A DNA stretch of 64,000 nucleotides from DATFVA01 sp963711455 (lineage in GTDB: Bacteria > Bacteroidota > Ignavibacteria > Ignavibacteriales > Ignavibacteriaceae), in contig CAVQEH010000004.1 of NCBI GenBank assembly GCA_963711455.1, positions 186,001 through 250,000 of the forward strand, in the 5' to 3' direction. Shown one piece after another: positions 38,474-47,739 of the stretch; position 1 is the stretch's first letter; each line of letters starts with the position of its first letter. The notes below the pieces were generated by a model. It ran no database searches. It was given only the letters and a program-made list of their open reading frames with translations, and was not told the DNA's origin. Position numbers and translations under genes: made by a program.

Positions 38474-39724
38474 TTACGATTTCTCTTCCCAAACTTTTGC
38501 AATTTCAATAATAACTCTTACAGCCATCTCCATATCCTGGATTGCAACCCATTCAACTTTTGAGTGGAAGCTGTGTTCACCTGCAAATATATTGGGACAG
38601 GGTAAGCCCATAAATGAAAGTTTGGAACCATCCGTGCCGCCGCGAATTGGGTGCATTATCGGCTCAATGTTTAAATTCTTCATCGCCTGTATTGCATAAT
38701 CAGTAACCTGCGGATGCTTTACAAGGATTTCTTTCATATTCCTGTATTGTTCAATTACTTCAAAACCCAGTTTGGCAGCCGGATATTTTTTAACAGTTTT
38801 TTCGGCAAGGTTTTTAAGTAATTCTTCATATTCTTTAAGCTTTGGAGTCTCGAAATCTCTTATAATAAATTTTAAAGTTGCAAGCTCTTCATTGCCATTA
38901 AAGGAAGTGCAATGAACATAACCTTCACGTCCTTCTGTTGTTTCGGGAGAAAGCTTATCTTTAGGCAGGCTCTCCATAAACTCTGAAGCAACTCTCACAG
39001 CATTAACCATAATTCCTTTAGCATATCCGGGATGAATGTTCTTTCCATGAATTTTTATATTTACTGCATCAGCGCTAAACGTTTCAGATTCAACTTCACC
39101 TCTGCTTTGTCCATCCACTGTGTATGCATATTTTGCACCATACTTGGTAACATCAAATTTTTCAGTCCCTCTTCCCACTTCTTCATCGGGAGTAAAACAA
39201 ACTTTGATCGGTCCGTGTTTAACTTCTGGGTGAGTCAGCCAGTAATTTACAGCATCCATAATTTCTGCAACACCGGATTTATTATCAGCTCCCAGAAGGG
39301 TTGTTCCGTCTGTAGTGATTATATCAAATCCCTTCATATCTTTTAAGTCAGGGTTTTCAATTTCAAGTATTACCTGTGAAGGATCTTTTGGCAGCTTAAT
39401 ATCACCGCCTTTATAATTCTTGTGGATCACAGGATTTACACCTGCACCAGTAACAGCCGGTGAAGTATCGACATGAGCAATAAACCCGATTGGTGGAATT
39501 TTTTTATCGGTATTTGCAGGAAGTGTTGCCATAACATATCCGTATTCATCCATATGAGCATCTTTTAAACCCATATTTTTCAATTCTTCCGCAAGATCTT
39601 TTGAAAGGATTTTTTGTTTTTCTGAAGAAGGAAATGAAGTGGCATCCTCATCAGATTGAGTATCGTATTTCACGTACTTAAGAAATCGGTCTACACAGGT
39701 AAATTTATATTTATCATCAAACAT
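38474..39724 (-). CDS. pepT: Peptidase T (tripeptide aminopeptidase)
   Basis: This cytoplasmic zinc exopeptidase of the M20 family removes the N-terminal residue from tripeptides. The 416-residue length is standard. The metal-site motifs are present: GFIAHVDTSPAV, TTLLGADNKSGVAEI, CFTPDEEVGRGTEKFDV, the dimerisation-domain segment ending NIHPGYAKG, and RGGTDGSKLSFMGLPCPN towards the C-terminus. It is monocistronic by spacing. Its neighbour proS and the U32 gene are on the same strand but more than 140 bases away. Confidence 0.95.
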   Translation of the reverse strand: MFDDKYKFTCVDRFLKYVKYDTQSDEDATSFPSSEKQKILSKDLAEELKNMGLKDAHMDEYGYVMATLPANTDKKIPPIGFIAHVDTSPAVTGAGVNPVIHKNYKGGDIKLPKDPSQVILEIENPDLKDMKGFDIITTDGTTLLGADNKSGVAEIMDAVNYWLTHPEVKHGPIKVCFTPDEEVGRGTEKFDVTKYGAKYAYTVDGQSRGEVESETFSADAVNIKIHGKNIHPGYAKGIMVNAVRVASEFMESLPKDKLSPETTEGREGYVHCTSFNGNEELATLKFIIRDFETPKLKEYEELLKNLAEKTVKKYPAAKLGFEVIEQYRNMKEILVKHPQVTDYAIQAMKNLNIEPIMHPIRGGTDGSKLSFMGLPCPNIFAGEHSFHSKVEWVAIQDMEMAVRVIIEIAKVWEEKS

Positions 39725-39879
39725 GAGTACCTCTATTTTTATTTAGTTAGATTGCCAAAAGTATCTAAAATCATAAAGAGTATCAACCTAATTAGTCGAA
39801 ATTGGAGTAAATTGGGCAAGAGTTATGATGTTCATAGCTTCATGAATTCTTGTTTCTCCCCGGAATTTCTTCAAATTAA

Positions 39880-41478
39880 TTATTTTAGAAGAAGTATTTT
39901 ACGTACGAGAGCGGCGTTTTTTGTAATCAAAGAAACAAAATAAATTCCGGAACTTAAACGGGATCCATCAAAGCGCATTTTATAATTACCCGCATTCAAA
40001 TAACCATTTTGTAATATGGATACAGTTTGGCCGAGAATATCTGTTATTCTTAGAGTAACATTGGTTCCTGCGGGTAGATAAAATTCTACCGTAGTTGAAG
40101 GATTAAATGGATTAGGATAATTCTGATAAAGTTGAATTTTATCAGGAGCAACAGGTCCATTGAGTACAGAATTAGGATCAGGGAAAAACAGATGAATGTT
40201 CCCCACATTCGTTGTCAAGCTATCAATGATTATTTTATCGCTTACAGCATCCTCATAACCAATTTTTTGAGCAACGAGGTAATAACTGCCATAAGGAAGA
40301 AAATTTTCACTGAAGTTTCCATTATTCTGGGAAAATGCATAAGTGATCAGATTATTTTCTGCTGATTGAGCATATACAATTGCATCACTGACACTGCTGT
40401 CTCGCATTCCGGCAACCTGAACATTTCCGGATATTATTCCGCCCCCAAGCGAAGAATCCCTCGGCATATAAATATTTAAATTAAATAAATGCGACCCCAC
40501 AAATATTGTATCGGCATCCTGCCAGAAACTCGGGTAATATCCCGATGAATCATAATAGGTGGGTACAAAGTAATCGGAGAATGATTGAACATAATAGAAA
40601 CCCGCATCAATAATATCGTCAACAGTAAAAGAACCATCCGTATTTACAAAAGCACTATAAGTACCATCCAATGCAGGTGAATTAATATAAGATGATTTCA
40701 ATTTATGAGGCGTATGTGTTCCGCTTCTTACTATAATGATTCCTTTATTTAAAGAATAAACAGAAGTAGAATCAAATATTTTTCCAGACACAGCATTTGA
40801 GGTTGGGTTTTTTCTTACAAGCGAAAGATTTACAGAAGCCACACCATTTGTATCGATAAAAACCTGGGTTGCGTTCAAAGGATCAAATTGTTGGTCATAG
40901 AAAGAAACATAAAATGAGTCTTTTTCTGAAGCGATTGAATAGCTCCCTACTGGCAGTTCAACAGAATAATTTCCATTTATATCAGAAGTTGTCTTGTCTA
41001 TAATAAAATTTCCGCCGTAAAGGAAATAGACATTTGCATTTGCTACCGGGATACTATCTGAAGTTATATTTCCCTGTAAAGTACCGGTGTAATATTCATT
41101 TTCATAATAATCTATTTTGATCTTAAGTATCCCCATAGGGTTTATGCCGTTGTTATAAATAAACAGAGTATCCTGTGTATCGCCATAAATATAATTATAA
41201 TAACCTGCTAAAATACAATCCATTCTTATCGTATCATTTGGCTGAATTGTTATAGGATATCTCCAAACAGTATCAAACCTTACGAAATAAAAATTATTAT
41301 TATAGCTCATGCTGTCGATTACAAGGGCTGAATCTCCTACATTTATAAAATAAGCATTTTCCAGCCTGTGAAAAATATCTTCAAATTCCAGTTCTTCGGG
41401 ATAAACCTCAAGCTGCGGCTGTGCTTTTACTGATAAAAAAATTATAAAAATTAAGATGCCGGTAGTAAGTAGCCTCAT
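39880..41478 (-). CDS. Secreted carboxypeptidase-regulatory-like repeat protein with T9SS sorting domain
   Basis: The product is a 532-residue protein with a signal peptide (about 1-19). An ASH-like N-terminal domain comes first (about 25-130). Three carboxypeptidase-regulatory/CNA-B-like domains follow at about 132-220, 228-345 and 350-430, each with the pattern GNITSDSIPVANANVYF or similar. A type A sorting domain (about 450-532) has YPNPFNP and ends RKILLLK. It is divergently transcribed from the module B sigma gene across a 68-base AT-rich gap. The role is unknown, possibly adhesive or structural. Confidence 0.85.
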   Translation of the reverse strand: MRLLTTGILIFIIFLSVKAQPQLEVYPEELEFEDIFHRLENAYFINVGDSALVIDSMSYNNNFYFVRFDTVWRYPITIQPNDTIRMDCILAGYYNYIYGDTQDTLFIYNNGINPMGILKIKIDYYENEYYTGTLQGNITSDSIPVANANVYFLYGGNFIIDKTTSDINGNYSVELPVGSYSIASEKDSFYVSFYDQQFDPLNATQVFIDTNGVASVNLSLVRKNPTSNAVSGKIFDSTSVYSLNKGIIIVRSGTHTPHKLKSSYINSPALDGTYSAFVNTDGSFTVDDIIDAGFYYVQSFSDYFVPTYYDSSGYYPSFWQDADTIFVGSHLFNLNIYMPRDSSLGGGIISGNVQVAGMRDSSVSDAIVYAQSAENNLITYAFSQNNGNFSENFLPYGSYYLVAQKIGYEDAVSDKIIIDSLTTNVGNIHLFFPDPNSVLNGPVAPDKIQLYQNYPNPFNPSTTVEFYLPAGTNVTLRITDILGQTVSILQNGYLNAGNYKMRFDGSRLSSGIYFVSLITKNAALVRKILLLK

Positions 41479-41546
41479 TTTAATTGTTTAATTTGATTTT
41501 AATAATTATAATAATAGTAAATTAATTTAATTATTAGTGACATCTC
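41479..41546. promoter_or_regulatory. Short AT-rich divergent promoter region
   Basis: This 68-base gap separates the start of a T9SS cargo gene (minus) from the ECF sigma gene (plus). It has only 8 G/C bases. It must contain promoters for both directions. TATAATA occurs at 41507-41513. No Shine-Dalgarno motif precedes the TTG start of the sigma gene, so translation there may be weak or leaderless. Confidence 0.5.
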
Positions 41547-42104
41547 TTGAATGATCAAAAATTAAATTACATAAATTTTACACAAAATGAATTAAAAGAT
41601 CTTTTCTCCGGTGCAAAAGATGGGGATTCATCTTCTTTTAATCAGTTATCAGGATATATAAGAAATATTTCCTACAGCTATTTTTTATCAAAAATGAGGC
41701 ACGGAAAGATAATAAACCGAGAAGATGTAGATGACCTTTCCAATAATGTTTATTTATCTTTTGCGGAACAATATCATAAAATTGAAAATCTCGAAAACTG
41801 GCTGAGAAGAGTATTGTTCCTGACTTTTGTAAGCTGGTATAAAAAAAACAAAAAAAGAAAAACGTTCGAACTTGACGAAGCTTTTTATATAGAACAGAAG
41901 ACTGAAAACCCGGCAATAAAAATTGATGCTGAGAAAATCGTTGCTATATTAAATACGCTTAGCGAAGATAAACAACAGATTTTTAAAATGCGATTCTGGG
42001 AAGATTTAAAATTTGCTGAAATAGCTGAAAATATTGGCAAAACTGAAGATGCCGTAAAAAAGATGTTTTACAGAACAATTGAAGAGTTAAAAATTAAAAT
42101 ATAG
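41547..42104 (+). CDS. ECF sigma factor, module B
   Basis: The product is a 185-residue alternative sigma factor. Region 2 occupies about 22-95 (SFNQLSGYIRNISYSYF, then VDDLSNNVYLSFAEQY, then LENWLRRVLFLTFVSW). Region 4 occupies about 125-180 (LSEDKQQIFKMRFWEDL, then IAENIGKTEDAVKKMFYR). The start is a TTG at 41547; an in-frame stop at 41538 excludes a longer protein. The anti-sigma-like gene starts about 55 bases later and the CHAT gene follows, forming one operon. By family, it should direct RNA polymerase to its own regulon when released from the anti-sigma protein. Confidence 0.9.
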   Translation: MNDQKLNYINFTQNELKDLFSGAKDGDSSSFNQLSGYIRNISYSYFLSKMRHGKIINREDVDDLSNNVYLSFAEQYHKIENLENWLRRVLFLTFVSWYKKNKKRKTFELDEAFYIEQKTENPAIKIDAEKIVAILNTLSEDKQQIFKMRFWEDLKFAEIAENIGKTEDAVKKMFYRTIEELKIKI

Positions 42105-42158
42105 GTTGTCACTTTATTGATATTATTTTTACTGATTGCATATAAATTCAGATAGAAA

Positions 42159-43133
42159 TTGGAAAAAATGGACCGAAAACTTAAAATACTGGAACTTTTA
42201 GAAAAGAAAAATCTTTCGGAAAATGATATAAAAGAAATTGAAATGCTTGCTGGAAATGACGAAGAGCTAAAAGATTTTGTTTTAACATATAACAGGCTTG
42301 CCGGTCTCGTAAAACATTCATCTCATTTAAGTGAAGAAGAGATATCAGAATATATACTATACAAAAATGATATTAGTCAGGAAGGCAACTCATTAATAAA
42401 AAGAATTCCATTTATCGAAGTACATTTAAGCGGGTGTCAGCAATGTTCGGAAATATTTAAAGAATTGAATAGTGAGTATTCAGCACTTGATAATTTTATC
42501 GCTGAAAATTCTGTAAAAGAAGAGAAACCCGTTTCTGAGAATTTTGCTATTAAAGAAAATCATAGGAGATACAAGGCGCCCCGATATGCATTTGTCTCAT
42601 TAATAATTATCGGGTTTGTTTATCTGTCCCTCTATTTTATTTCAACATTTACAACTCCCCGTTTTTACAAAGATGCTGCTATTAAAAATGAATCTGAATT
42701 TTCTATAAATAGGGGACGGGCAACCGAATATTTTCAGAATAGTCTCAAAGCCCTGGAAAAAAATAATTTCAATGATGCGATCAACTATCTTCAGAAAGAT
42801 ATACAACAGAACCCTGGTGATGAAACCATTTTTTATTCATATTACATAATAGGTTTGTCATATCTTAAAATTTCAGAGCATAGTTTCCTTGGTCTTTTTC
42901 CAGGTTTCAATCAGCAGCAAGTTAAAAAAGGCGATGAATATTTAAGGGAAAGTATAAGTAAAAATAATTCGGGAAGATTTCTTAACATTAAACTAAACTC
43001 ATATTTTTATCTTGCAAAAGCCAGCCTAATGCTGAATGATAAAAACTCGGCAGAAAAGTATTTATCTATGGTTATAAATCAAAAGGGGAGTAAAATGGAA
43101 GAAGCAAAAAAACTTCTGAATGAATTGGAGTAA
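42159..43133 (+). CDS. Transmembrane zinc-finger anti-sigma-like protein with periplasmic TPRs, module B
   Basis: The product is a 324-residue single-pass membrane protein. The cytoplasmic part carries HLSGCQQC (His89, Cys93, Cys96), the HxxxCxxC zinc motif of zf-HC2 anti-sigma proteins. The transmembrane helix is at about 142-163. The periplasmic part (about 180-324) is made of tetratricopeptide-like helices (NNFNDAINYLQKDIQQNP). The start is a TTG at 42159 or an ATG at 42168. It lies between the sigma and CHAT genes, with 10 bases to the latter. The inferred role is to hold the sigma factor at the membrane and respond to a periplasmic partner, possibly through TPR contacts. Confidence 0.82.
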   Translation: MEKMDRKLKILELLEKKNLSENDIKEIEMLAGNDEELKDFVLTYNRLAGLVKHSSHLSEEEISEYILYKNDISQEGNSLIKRIPFIEVHLSGCQQCSEIFKELNSEYSALDNFIAENSVKEEKPVSENFAIKENHRRYKAPRYAFVSLIIIGFVYLSLYFISTFTTPRFYKDAAIKNESEFSINRGRATEYFQNSLKALEKNNFNDAINYLQKDIQQNPGDETIFYSYYIIGLSYLKISEHSFLGLFPGFNQQQVKKGDEYLRESISKNNSGRFLNIKLNSYFYLAKASLMLNDKNSAEKYLSMVINQKGSKMEEAKKLLNELE

Positions 43134-43143
43134 GTTGTGCTAA

Positions 43144-46100
43144 ATGATAATACAAAAAGTTACAATATTATTATTAGCTCTTATTTTTTCTCTCCTGAAA
43201 CCTGCAGAAATCAGTTCGAAAATTTCTAATGATGAGGTTTCAAAAGATATAACCACTCTGGATTCATTAAAGTCTGCAATAAAGGAAAATGACTGGAATC
43301 CTTACCTTCTTTCTTCATTACAAAATTATCTTGTTAATTCTGATCTCCCCGCACAGAAGGATTCGAATAATATTTCGGATATCCGGCAAGGCAGTTTCCA
43401 AAAAGCATTTTTAAAATCTATTCTTTTTAAGAAAGAGAATAAATTTGTTGCTATGTATGATTCATTAGATCTATATATTAATAAAGTGCCGCACTATCTC
43501 CCATATTACAACGAGTTGGTATTTGCAGCAAATGCCACATATCAGCTATCAGTGCTTGAAGCCAAAATTGAAGCAATAGAAAATTTTCCCGCACGTGAAA
43601 AAAATTACTTGCTTGGATTAATAAATTACAAAAATGCTAATTATAAAATCTCAAAGGATTATTTTGAAAATTGCCTGAAGAGTGATTCAACCAATAAATT
43701 TATTTTTTACGAATTATCATATGTCTACCGAAGTCTGGGAGATTATAAAACAGCATTAACTTTTATTAAAAAAGCTGAGGATTATTCGGGAGGAGATTTA
43801 TCTTTTCTTGTTAAATCTTCTCTTGCAGAAGGAGCACTATATTTTCTTTCAGGAGAATATGATATTGCAAATAGAATCTATGAAGAAACCTTTAAGCGTT
43901 GCACTGAAAACAAATTAAGGGAAGGTGAAGGATTATCTTATGTGGCGCTCGGAATAATGGATGATATCCAGGGATTCACTCAGAAAGCAAGAGAAAAATA
44001 TTCTGGTGCAATAAACATAGCCGGAAGAATACAAAATATTGAATTAAAAGCTTATGCACTTTCAGAACTCGGTGTGTCATATAGTTATATCAACAAATTA
44101 ATTGAAGCAAAAGAAAATTACCTGGAAAGTTATTCCCTATATAAAATGATGGGAGACAGGCTTCGGCTATCTCTCCTTTCGGACAATTTAGGGAAAATTT
44201 ATATGTCCATTTTTAATTATGAATATGCACTAAAATACTATAATGAAGGGATTGAATATGCAGGTGATGATAAGCGTGCTTTAATATTAAATTTAACCGG
44301 GATGGCGGATGCCTATACCAATATTGCAAATTATTCTGAAGCATTAAGATATTATAATAAGGCGAAGAAACTTTCTTCCGAAATGAATGAAATAGAATTA
44401 AGCATTAACATAAACAGCGGACTTGGTGCACTGAATTATAATCTGAACAGGCTGACCAACTCACTTTTATATTACTCACAAGCTGAATCGGAATGCAGTA
44501 AAATTGACAACCCTTTTTTAACAGCGGACATTTTAGATAAGCTCGGGAATGTTTATCTGTCATTAGACAGCCTGGATATTTCTGAAAATTATTTCCGTGA
44601 AGCCATGAATCTCGCGCAAAGAAATAATGCTACTTACACAGCAATGTTAGCCGAAACTGATCTTGCTGAAACGTTAGTTAAGAAAAAAAATTATATTGAA
44701 GCGATGGTAGTTCTTAACAAGTCTGGCAGGACGGCATTATCAGGCGGGTTTAGTTATCTTCAGGCAAGATCCGAAATCTTAAGGGGGAATATCTTAAAAA
44801 ACAAAGATGATTTTGAGGAAGCTAAGTCTTCATACATAAATGCCCTGAATATTGCAAAGAATTTGAACGAAACAAATCTTGAAATTGAAGCTTACTACAA
44901 TTTGGCAAAATTATTTGACTCAAAGGATCTGAGCAAAGATGCCGAATCTTATTACGCCTCTGCAGTTAGAACTATTGAAGATGTATCACGCCCGCTTTTC
45001 AGCAGCGAGGAAGTTCAAATTTCTTATTTTTCCGGAAACAGGGAAGTTTATGATTCATTTGCGGAACACTATCTGAATCAAAAAAAATTCCGGAAAGCGT
45101 TTGAGCTTATTAATAAATCTCATTCGAGGAATATGATTCAAAACCTTAATAACCTCAAGCTGCAATCAATGATAAAAGACAGCCTGGTTATAAGCAAATT
45201 GTATGATTATGATTGGATAATACATTCGGGTATTTATGATGATCAGGAAACCGGGGTTGTTAAAGATAAAATGAAAGAACTTAAATTTTCACTATTAAAG
45301 AAAAATCCTAACCTTGCTCCATATTTAAATATGGAGAAGTGGCAAACACTTGATGAAATTCAAAATTCCCTTACCGAAAATGAAAACTTAATTTCTTATT
45401 ATTCAACCGAAAAGAATACTTATGCCTTCCTGATCGGCAGAAATATTTTTAAGCCGTTTGAATTTGATATTTCAAAGGATCAATTAATTAATCTTGTACA
45501 TAATATATCTCCGTATTTTGATAAAAATATTATTAAGGCTGATGTTTATTATAACCAGGATTTATTTTCATTTAACTCTGAAGCCGCAAATAAACTATAC
45601 AAATATATTGTCGAACCAATAGTTCAGAATATTCCCAAAGAACAAGAAATCATTATTGCCCCCTCCACTGAATTACTGTCGTTGCCATTTGAGTTTCTGG
45701 TAACTGATTTTAAGGATTCGGAAAGTCCTTACAATTATGCCAATAAAAAATTCCTGGTTTCAGATTATGAAATATCATATTCACCATCAATTACAGCATT
45801 TATAAAGCAGCAAAAGAATGACTTAAAGAATGATGGTAAGGTGCTATTGGTGGGAGATCCATCGATAAATACCGGAACTGAAGAATTCGCGGACAGAAGA
45901 GGATTGCTGGATGAATCAACCGGCGGAGAAAGAAATTTTGCTTTCCTTCCATTAAAATATTCAGGCGAGGAGATTAATAGCATCGGGAAAATAATTAATG
46001 CTAACACAATTCTTTTAAATAATAATGCAACCGAGACTAACTTTAAACAAAATGCATCACTAAGCAGGATTATCCATTTATCAACTCATTCATTTCTGTA

Positions 46101-46605
46101 CAATAAGCAGCCGGTGATATTTTTCTCCAACACTTACGATGCTGAAAATGATGGTTTTCTTGAAGCAAGTGAAATCGTTCAGCTAAAGCTGAACAGCGAC
46201 CTTGTTGTCTTAAGTTCCTGTAATTCGGGTTTGGGAAGCGTGGATGAATCTGAGGGAATTTTAGGACTCACAAAGGCTTTTTTTGAAGCTGGTACAAAAA
46301 GTATCCTTGTTTCTTTATGGGATGTTAATGATAAGTATACTTCAAAATTAATGACATTGTTTTATGAAAAGTTAAGTATGGGTTATGATAAATCGAAGGC
46401 ATTACAACTCGCAAAGACTGAGTTTATTGAAGAGTATTCACCGAATCCGTATTACTGGGGAGCATTTGTCTTATCCGGTAATATTTCCCCTGTTAAGCTT
46501 AAGCATAATAAAGACATATCTTTACCAATGATTACTTTGCTTACATTAATTGCTGCAGCACTGGTTGTGGTTATTATAATAAACCGGAAAAGAATAATAA
46601 ATTAG
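43144..46605 (+). CDS. TPR-CHAT protein with signal peptide and C-terminal membrane anchor, module B
   Basis: The product is a 1153-residue protein. An N-terminal signal sequence (about 1-24) is followed by a long array of tetratricopeptide repeats (about 140-620). The CHAT caspase-like domain is at about 760-1115, with the His-Cys pair in HLSTHS (His982) and LSSCNSGLG (Cys1026) and the hallmark GLTKAFFEAG and SLWDVND. A hydrophobic C-terminal helix (about 1126-1147) followed by RKR predicts an inner-membrane anchor with the protease domain in the periplasm. It is the third gene of the operon. Its last 4 bases overlap the convergent gmd stop. The substrate is unknown. Confidence 0.9.
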   Translation: MIIQKVTILLLALIFSLLKPAEISSKISNDEVSKDITTLDSLKSAIKENDWNPYLLSSLQNYLVNSDLPAQKDSNNISDIRQGSFQKAFLKSILFKKENKFVAMYDSLDLYINKVPHYLPYYNELVFAANATYQLSVLEAKIEAIENFPAREKNYLLGLINYKNANYKISKDYFENCLKSDSTNKFIFYELSYVYRSLGDYKTALTFIKKAEDYSGGDLSFLVKSSLAEGALYFLSGEYDIANRIYEETFKRCTENKLREGEGLSYVALGIMDDIQGFTQKAREKYSGAINIAGRIQNIELKAYALSELGVSYSYINKLIEAKENYLESYSLYKMMGDRLRLSLLSDNLGKIYMSIFNYEYALKYYNEGIEYAGDDKRALILNLTGMADAYTNIANYSEALRYYNKAKKLSSEMNEIELSININSGLGALNYNLNRLTNSLLYYSQAESECSKIDNPFLTADILDKLGNVYLSLDSLDISENYFREAMNLAQRNNATYTAMLAETDLAETLVKKKNYIEAMVVLNKSGRTALSGGFSYLQARSEILRGNILKNKDDFEEAKSSYINALNIAKNLNETNLEIEAYYNLAKLFDSKDLSKDAESYYASAVRTIEDVSRPLFSSEEVQISYFSGNREVYDSFAEHYLNQKKFRKAFELINKSHSRNMIQNLNNLKLQSMIKDSLVISKLYDYDWIIHSGIYDDQETGVVKDKMKELKFSLLKKNPNLAPYLNMEKWQTLDEIQNSLTENENLISYYSTEKNTYAFLIGRNIFKPFEFDISKDQLINLVHNISPYFDKNIIKADVYYNQDLFSFNSEAANKLYKYIVEPIVQNIPKEQEIIIAPSTELLSLPFEFLVTDFKDSESPYNYANKKFLVSDYEISYSPSITAFIKQQKNDLKNDGKVLLVGDPSINTGTEEFADRRGLLDESTGGERNFAFLPLKYSGEEINSIGKIINANTILLNNNATETNFKQNASLSRIIHLSTHSFLYNKQPVIFFSNTYDAENDGFLEASEIVQLKLNSDLVVLSSCNSGLGSVDESEGILGLTKAFFEAGTKSILVSLWDVNDKYTSKLMTLFYEKLSMGYDKSKALQLAKTEFIEEYSPNPYYWGAFVLSGNISPVKLKHNKDISLPMITLLTLIAAALVVVIIINRKRIIN

Positions 46606-47723
46606 TATCCCCGAACTATCATTTTTTCAAGATCGGCTTTTATCATTAATTTCACAAGACTGTTAAAAGTAGTTTTCGCTTCCCATCCCAGAACATTTTT
46701 AGCTTTAGCCGGGTTACCTATTAATAGATCAACTTCAGTAGGTCTGTAATATTCAGGATCAATTGCTACCACCTGACTTCCCTTTTTTAATATTGTTGAA
46801 AATTTAAGCTTAGAATCAGAAGATTCTGAGTTTAAAAGTTCCTTCGCTTTAGTCCAATTTATTTCTTTTACTATTCCACTTTCATCAGCTCCTTTTCCCT
46901 GCCATTCCAAATCGATTCCTAATTCCTTAAAAGACAATTCGGCAAATTCTCTAACTGTATGAGTTTCGCCGGTTGCCAGGACAAAGTCTTCGGCATTTTT
47001 ATGATTAAGGATTCTCCACATTCCCTCGCAATATTCGGGAGCAAATCCCCAATCACGTTTGGCATCAAGGTTACCGAGTAAAAGTTTTTCCTGCAATCCT
47101 AACGCTATTTTCGATGCTGCTCGTGTAATTTTTCTTGTCACAAAAGTTTCACCGCGGCGGGGAGATTCATGGTTAAATAAAATACCGTTTGAAGCAAAAA
47201 TATTATATGCTTCGCGGTAATTCACAATTATCCAGTAACCATATAATTTTGCAACACCATAAGGTGAGCGCGGATAGAATGGGGTTTCCTCGGATTGCGG
47301 TACCTGCTGAACTTTTCCAAACAGTTCACTTGTCGATGCCTGGTAAAATTTTACTTTTCTTAAGCCGACTTCCCTTATCGCATCTAAAAATCTAAGTGTG
47401 CCCAAAGCATCTACCTGGGCAGTATAATCAGGAATTTCAAATGATACTTTAACATGACTTTGTGCAGCGAGGTTGTATATTTCGTCAGGTTCAATTTTTT
47501 CAAGCAACCTGTTGAGTGCACTTGTATCTACAAGATCCCCGTAATGAAGAAAAAGTTTTTTATCAAGGATTTCATGGTTAGAATAAAGATGATCAATTCT
47601 TCCTGTGTTAAAAGAACTGCTCTTCCTTATTATTCCATGTACTTCATAATTCTTCTCAAGTAATATTTCGGTCAGGTAACTTCCATCCTGACCGGTAATT
47701 CCTGTTATTAAAGCTTTTTTCAT
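46602..47723 (-). CDS. gmd: GDP-mannose 4,6-dehydratase
   Basis: The enzyme converts GDP-D-mannose to GDP-4-keto-6-deoxymannose, the first step to GDP-L-fucose and related sugars, in the cytoplasm. It has a Rossmann motif (GITGQDGSYL) and the SDR catalytic Tyr-Lys in SPYGVAKLYGYW. The segments SSSFNTGRIDHLY, NHESPRRGETFVTRKITRA and FYRPTEVDLLIG-like DPEYYRPTEVDLL are diagnostic. The ATG at 47723 is preferred; a TTG at 47732 would add three residues. It is last in the minus-strand nucleotide-sugar cluster, 16 bases after fcl. Confidence 0.96.
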   Translation of the reverse strand: MKKALITGITGQDGSYLTEILLEKNYEVHGIIRKSSSFNTGRIDHLYSNHEILDKKLFLHYGDLVDTSALNRLLEKIEPDEIYNLAAQSHVKVSFEIPDYTAQVDALGTLRFLDAIREVGLRKVKFYQASTSELFGKVQQVPQSEETPFYPRSPYGVAKLYGYWIIVNYREAYNIFASNGILFNHESPRRGETFVTRKITRAASKIALGLQEKLLLGNLDAKRDWGFAPEYCEGMWRILNHKNAEDFVLATGETHTVREFAELSFKELGIDLEWQGKGADESGIVKEINWTKAKELLNSESSDSKLKFSTILKKGSQVVAIDPEYYRPTEVDLLIGNPAKAKNVLGWEAKTTFNSLVKLMIKADLEKMIVRGY

Positions 47724-47739
47724 AACTGCCAATTAGTTT

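Noticed and set aside
17154..46605. TPR-CHAT proteins as part of a type III-E CRISPR (Craspase) system
   Set aside because: No CRISPR array, gRAMP/Cas7-11 or other cas gene is in the window, and both CHAT proteins carry signal peptides, unlike cytoplasmic Csx29.
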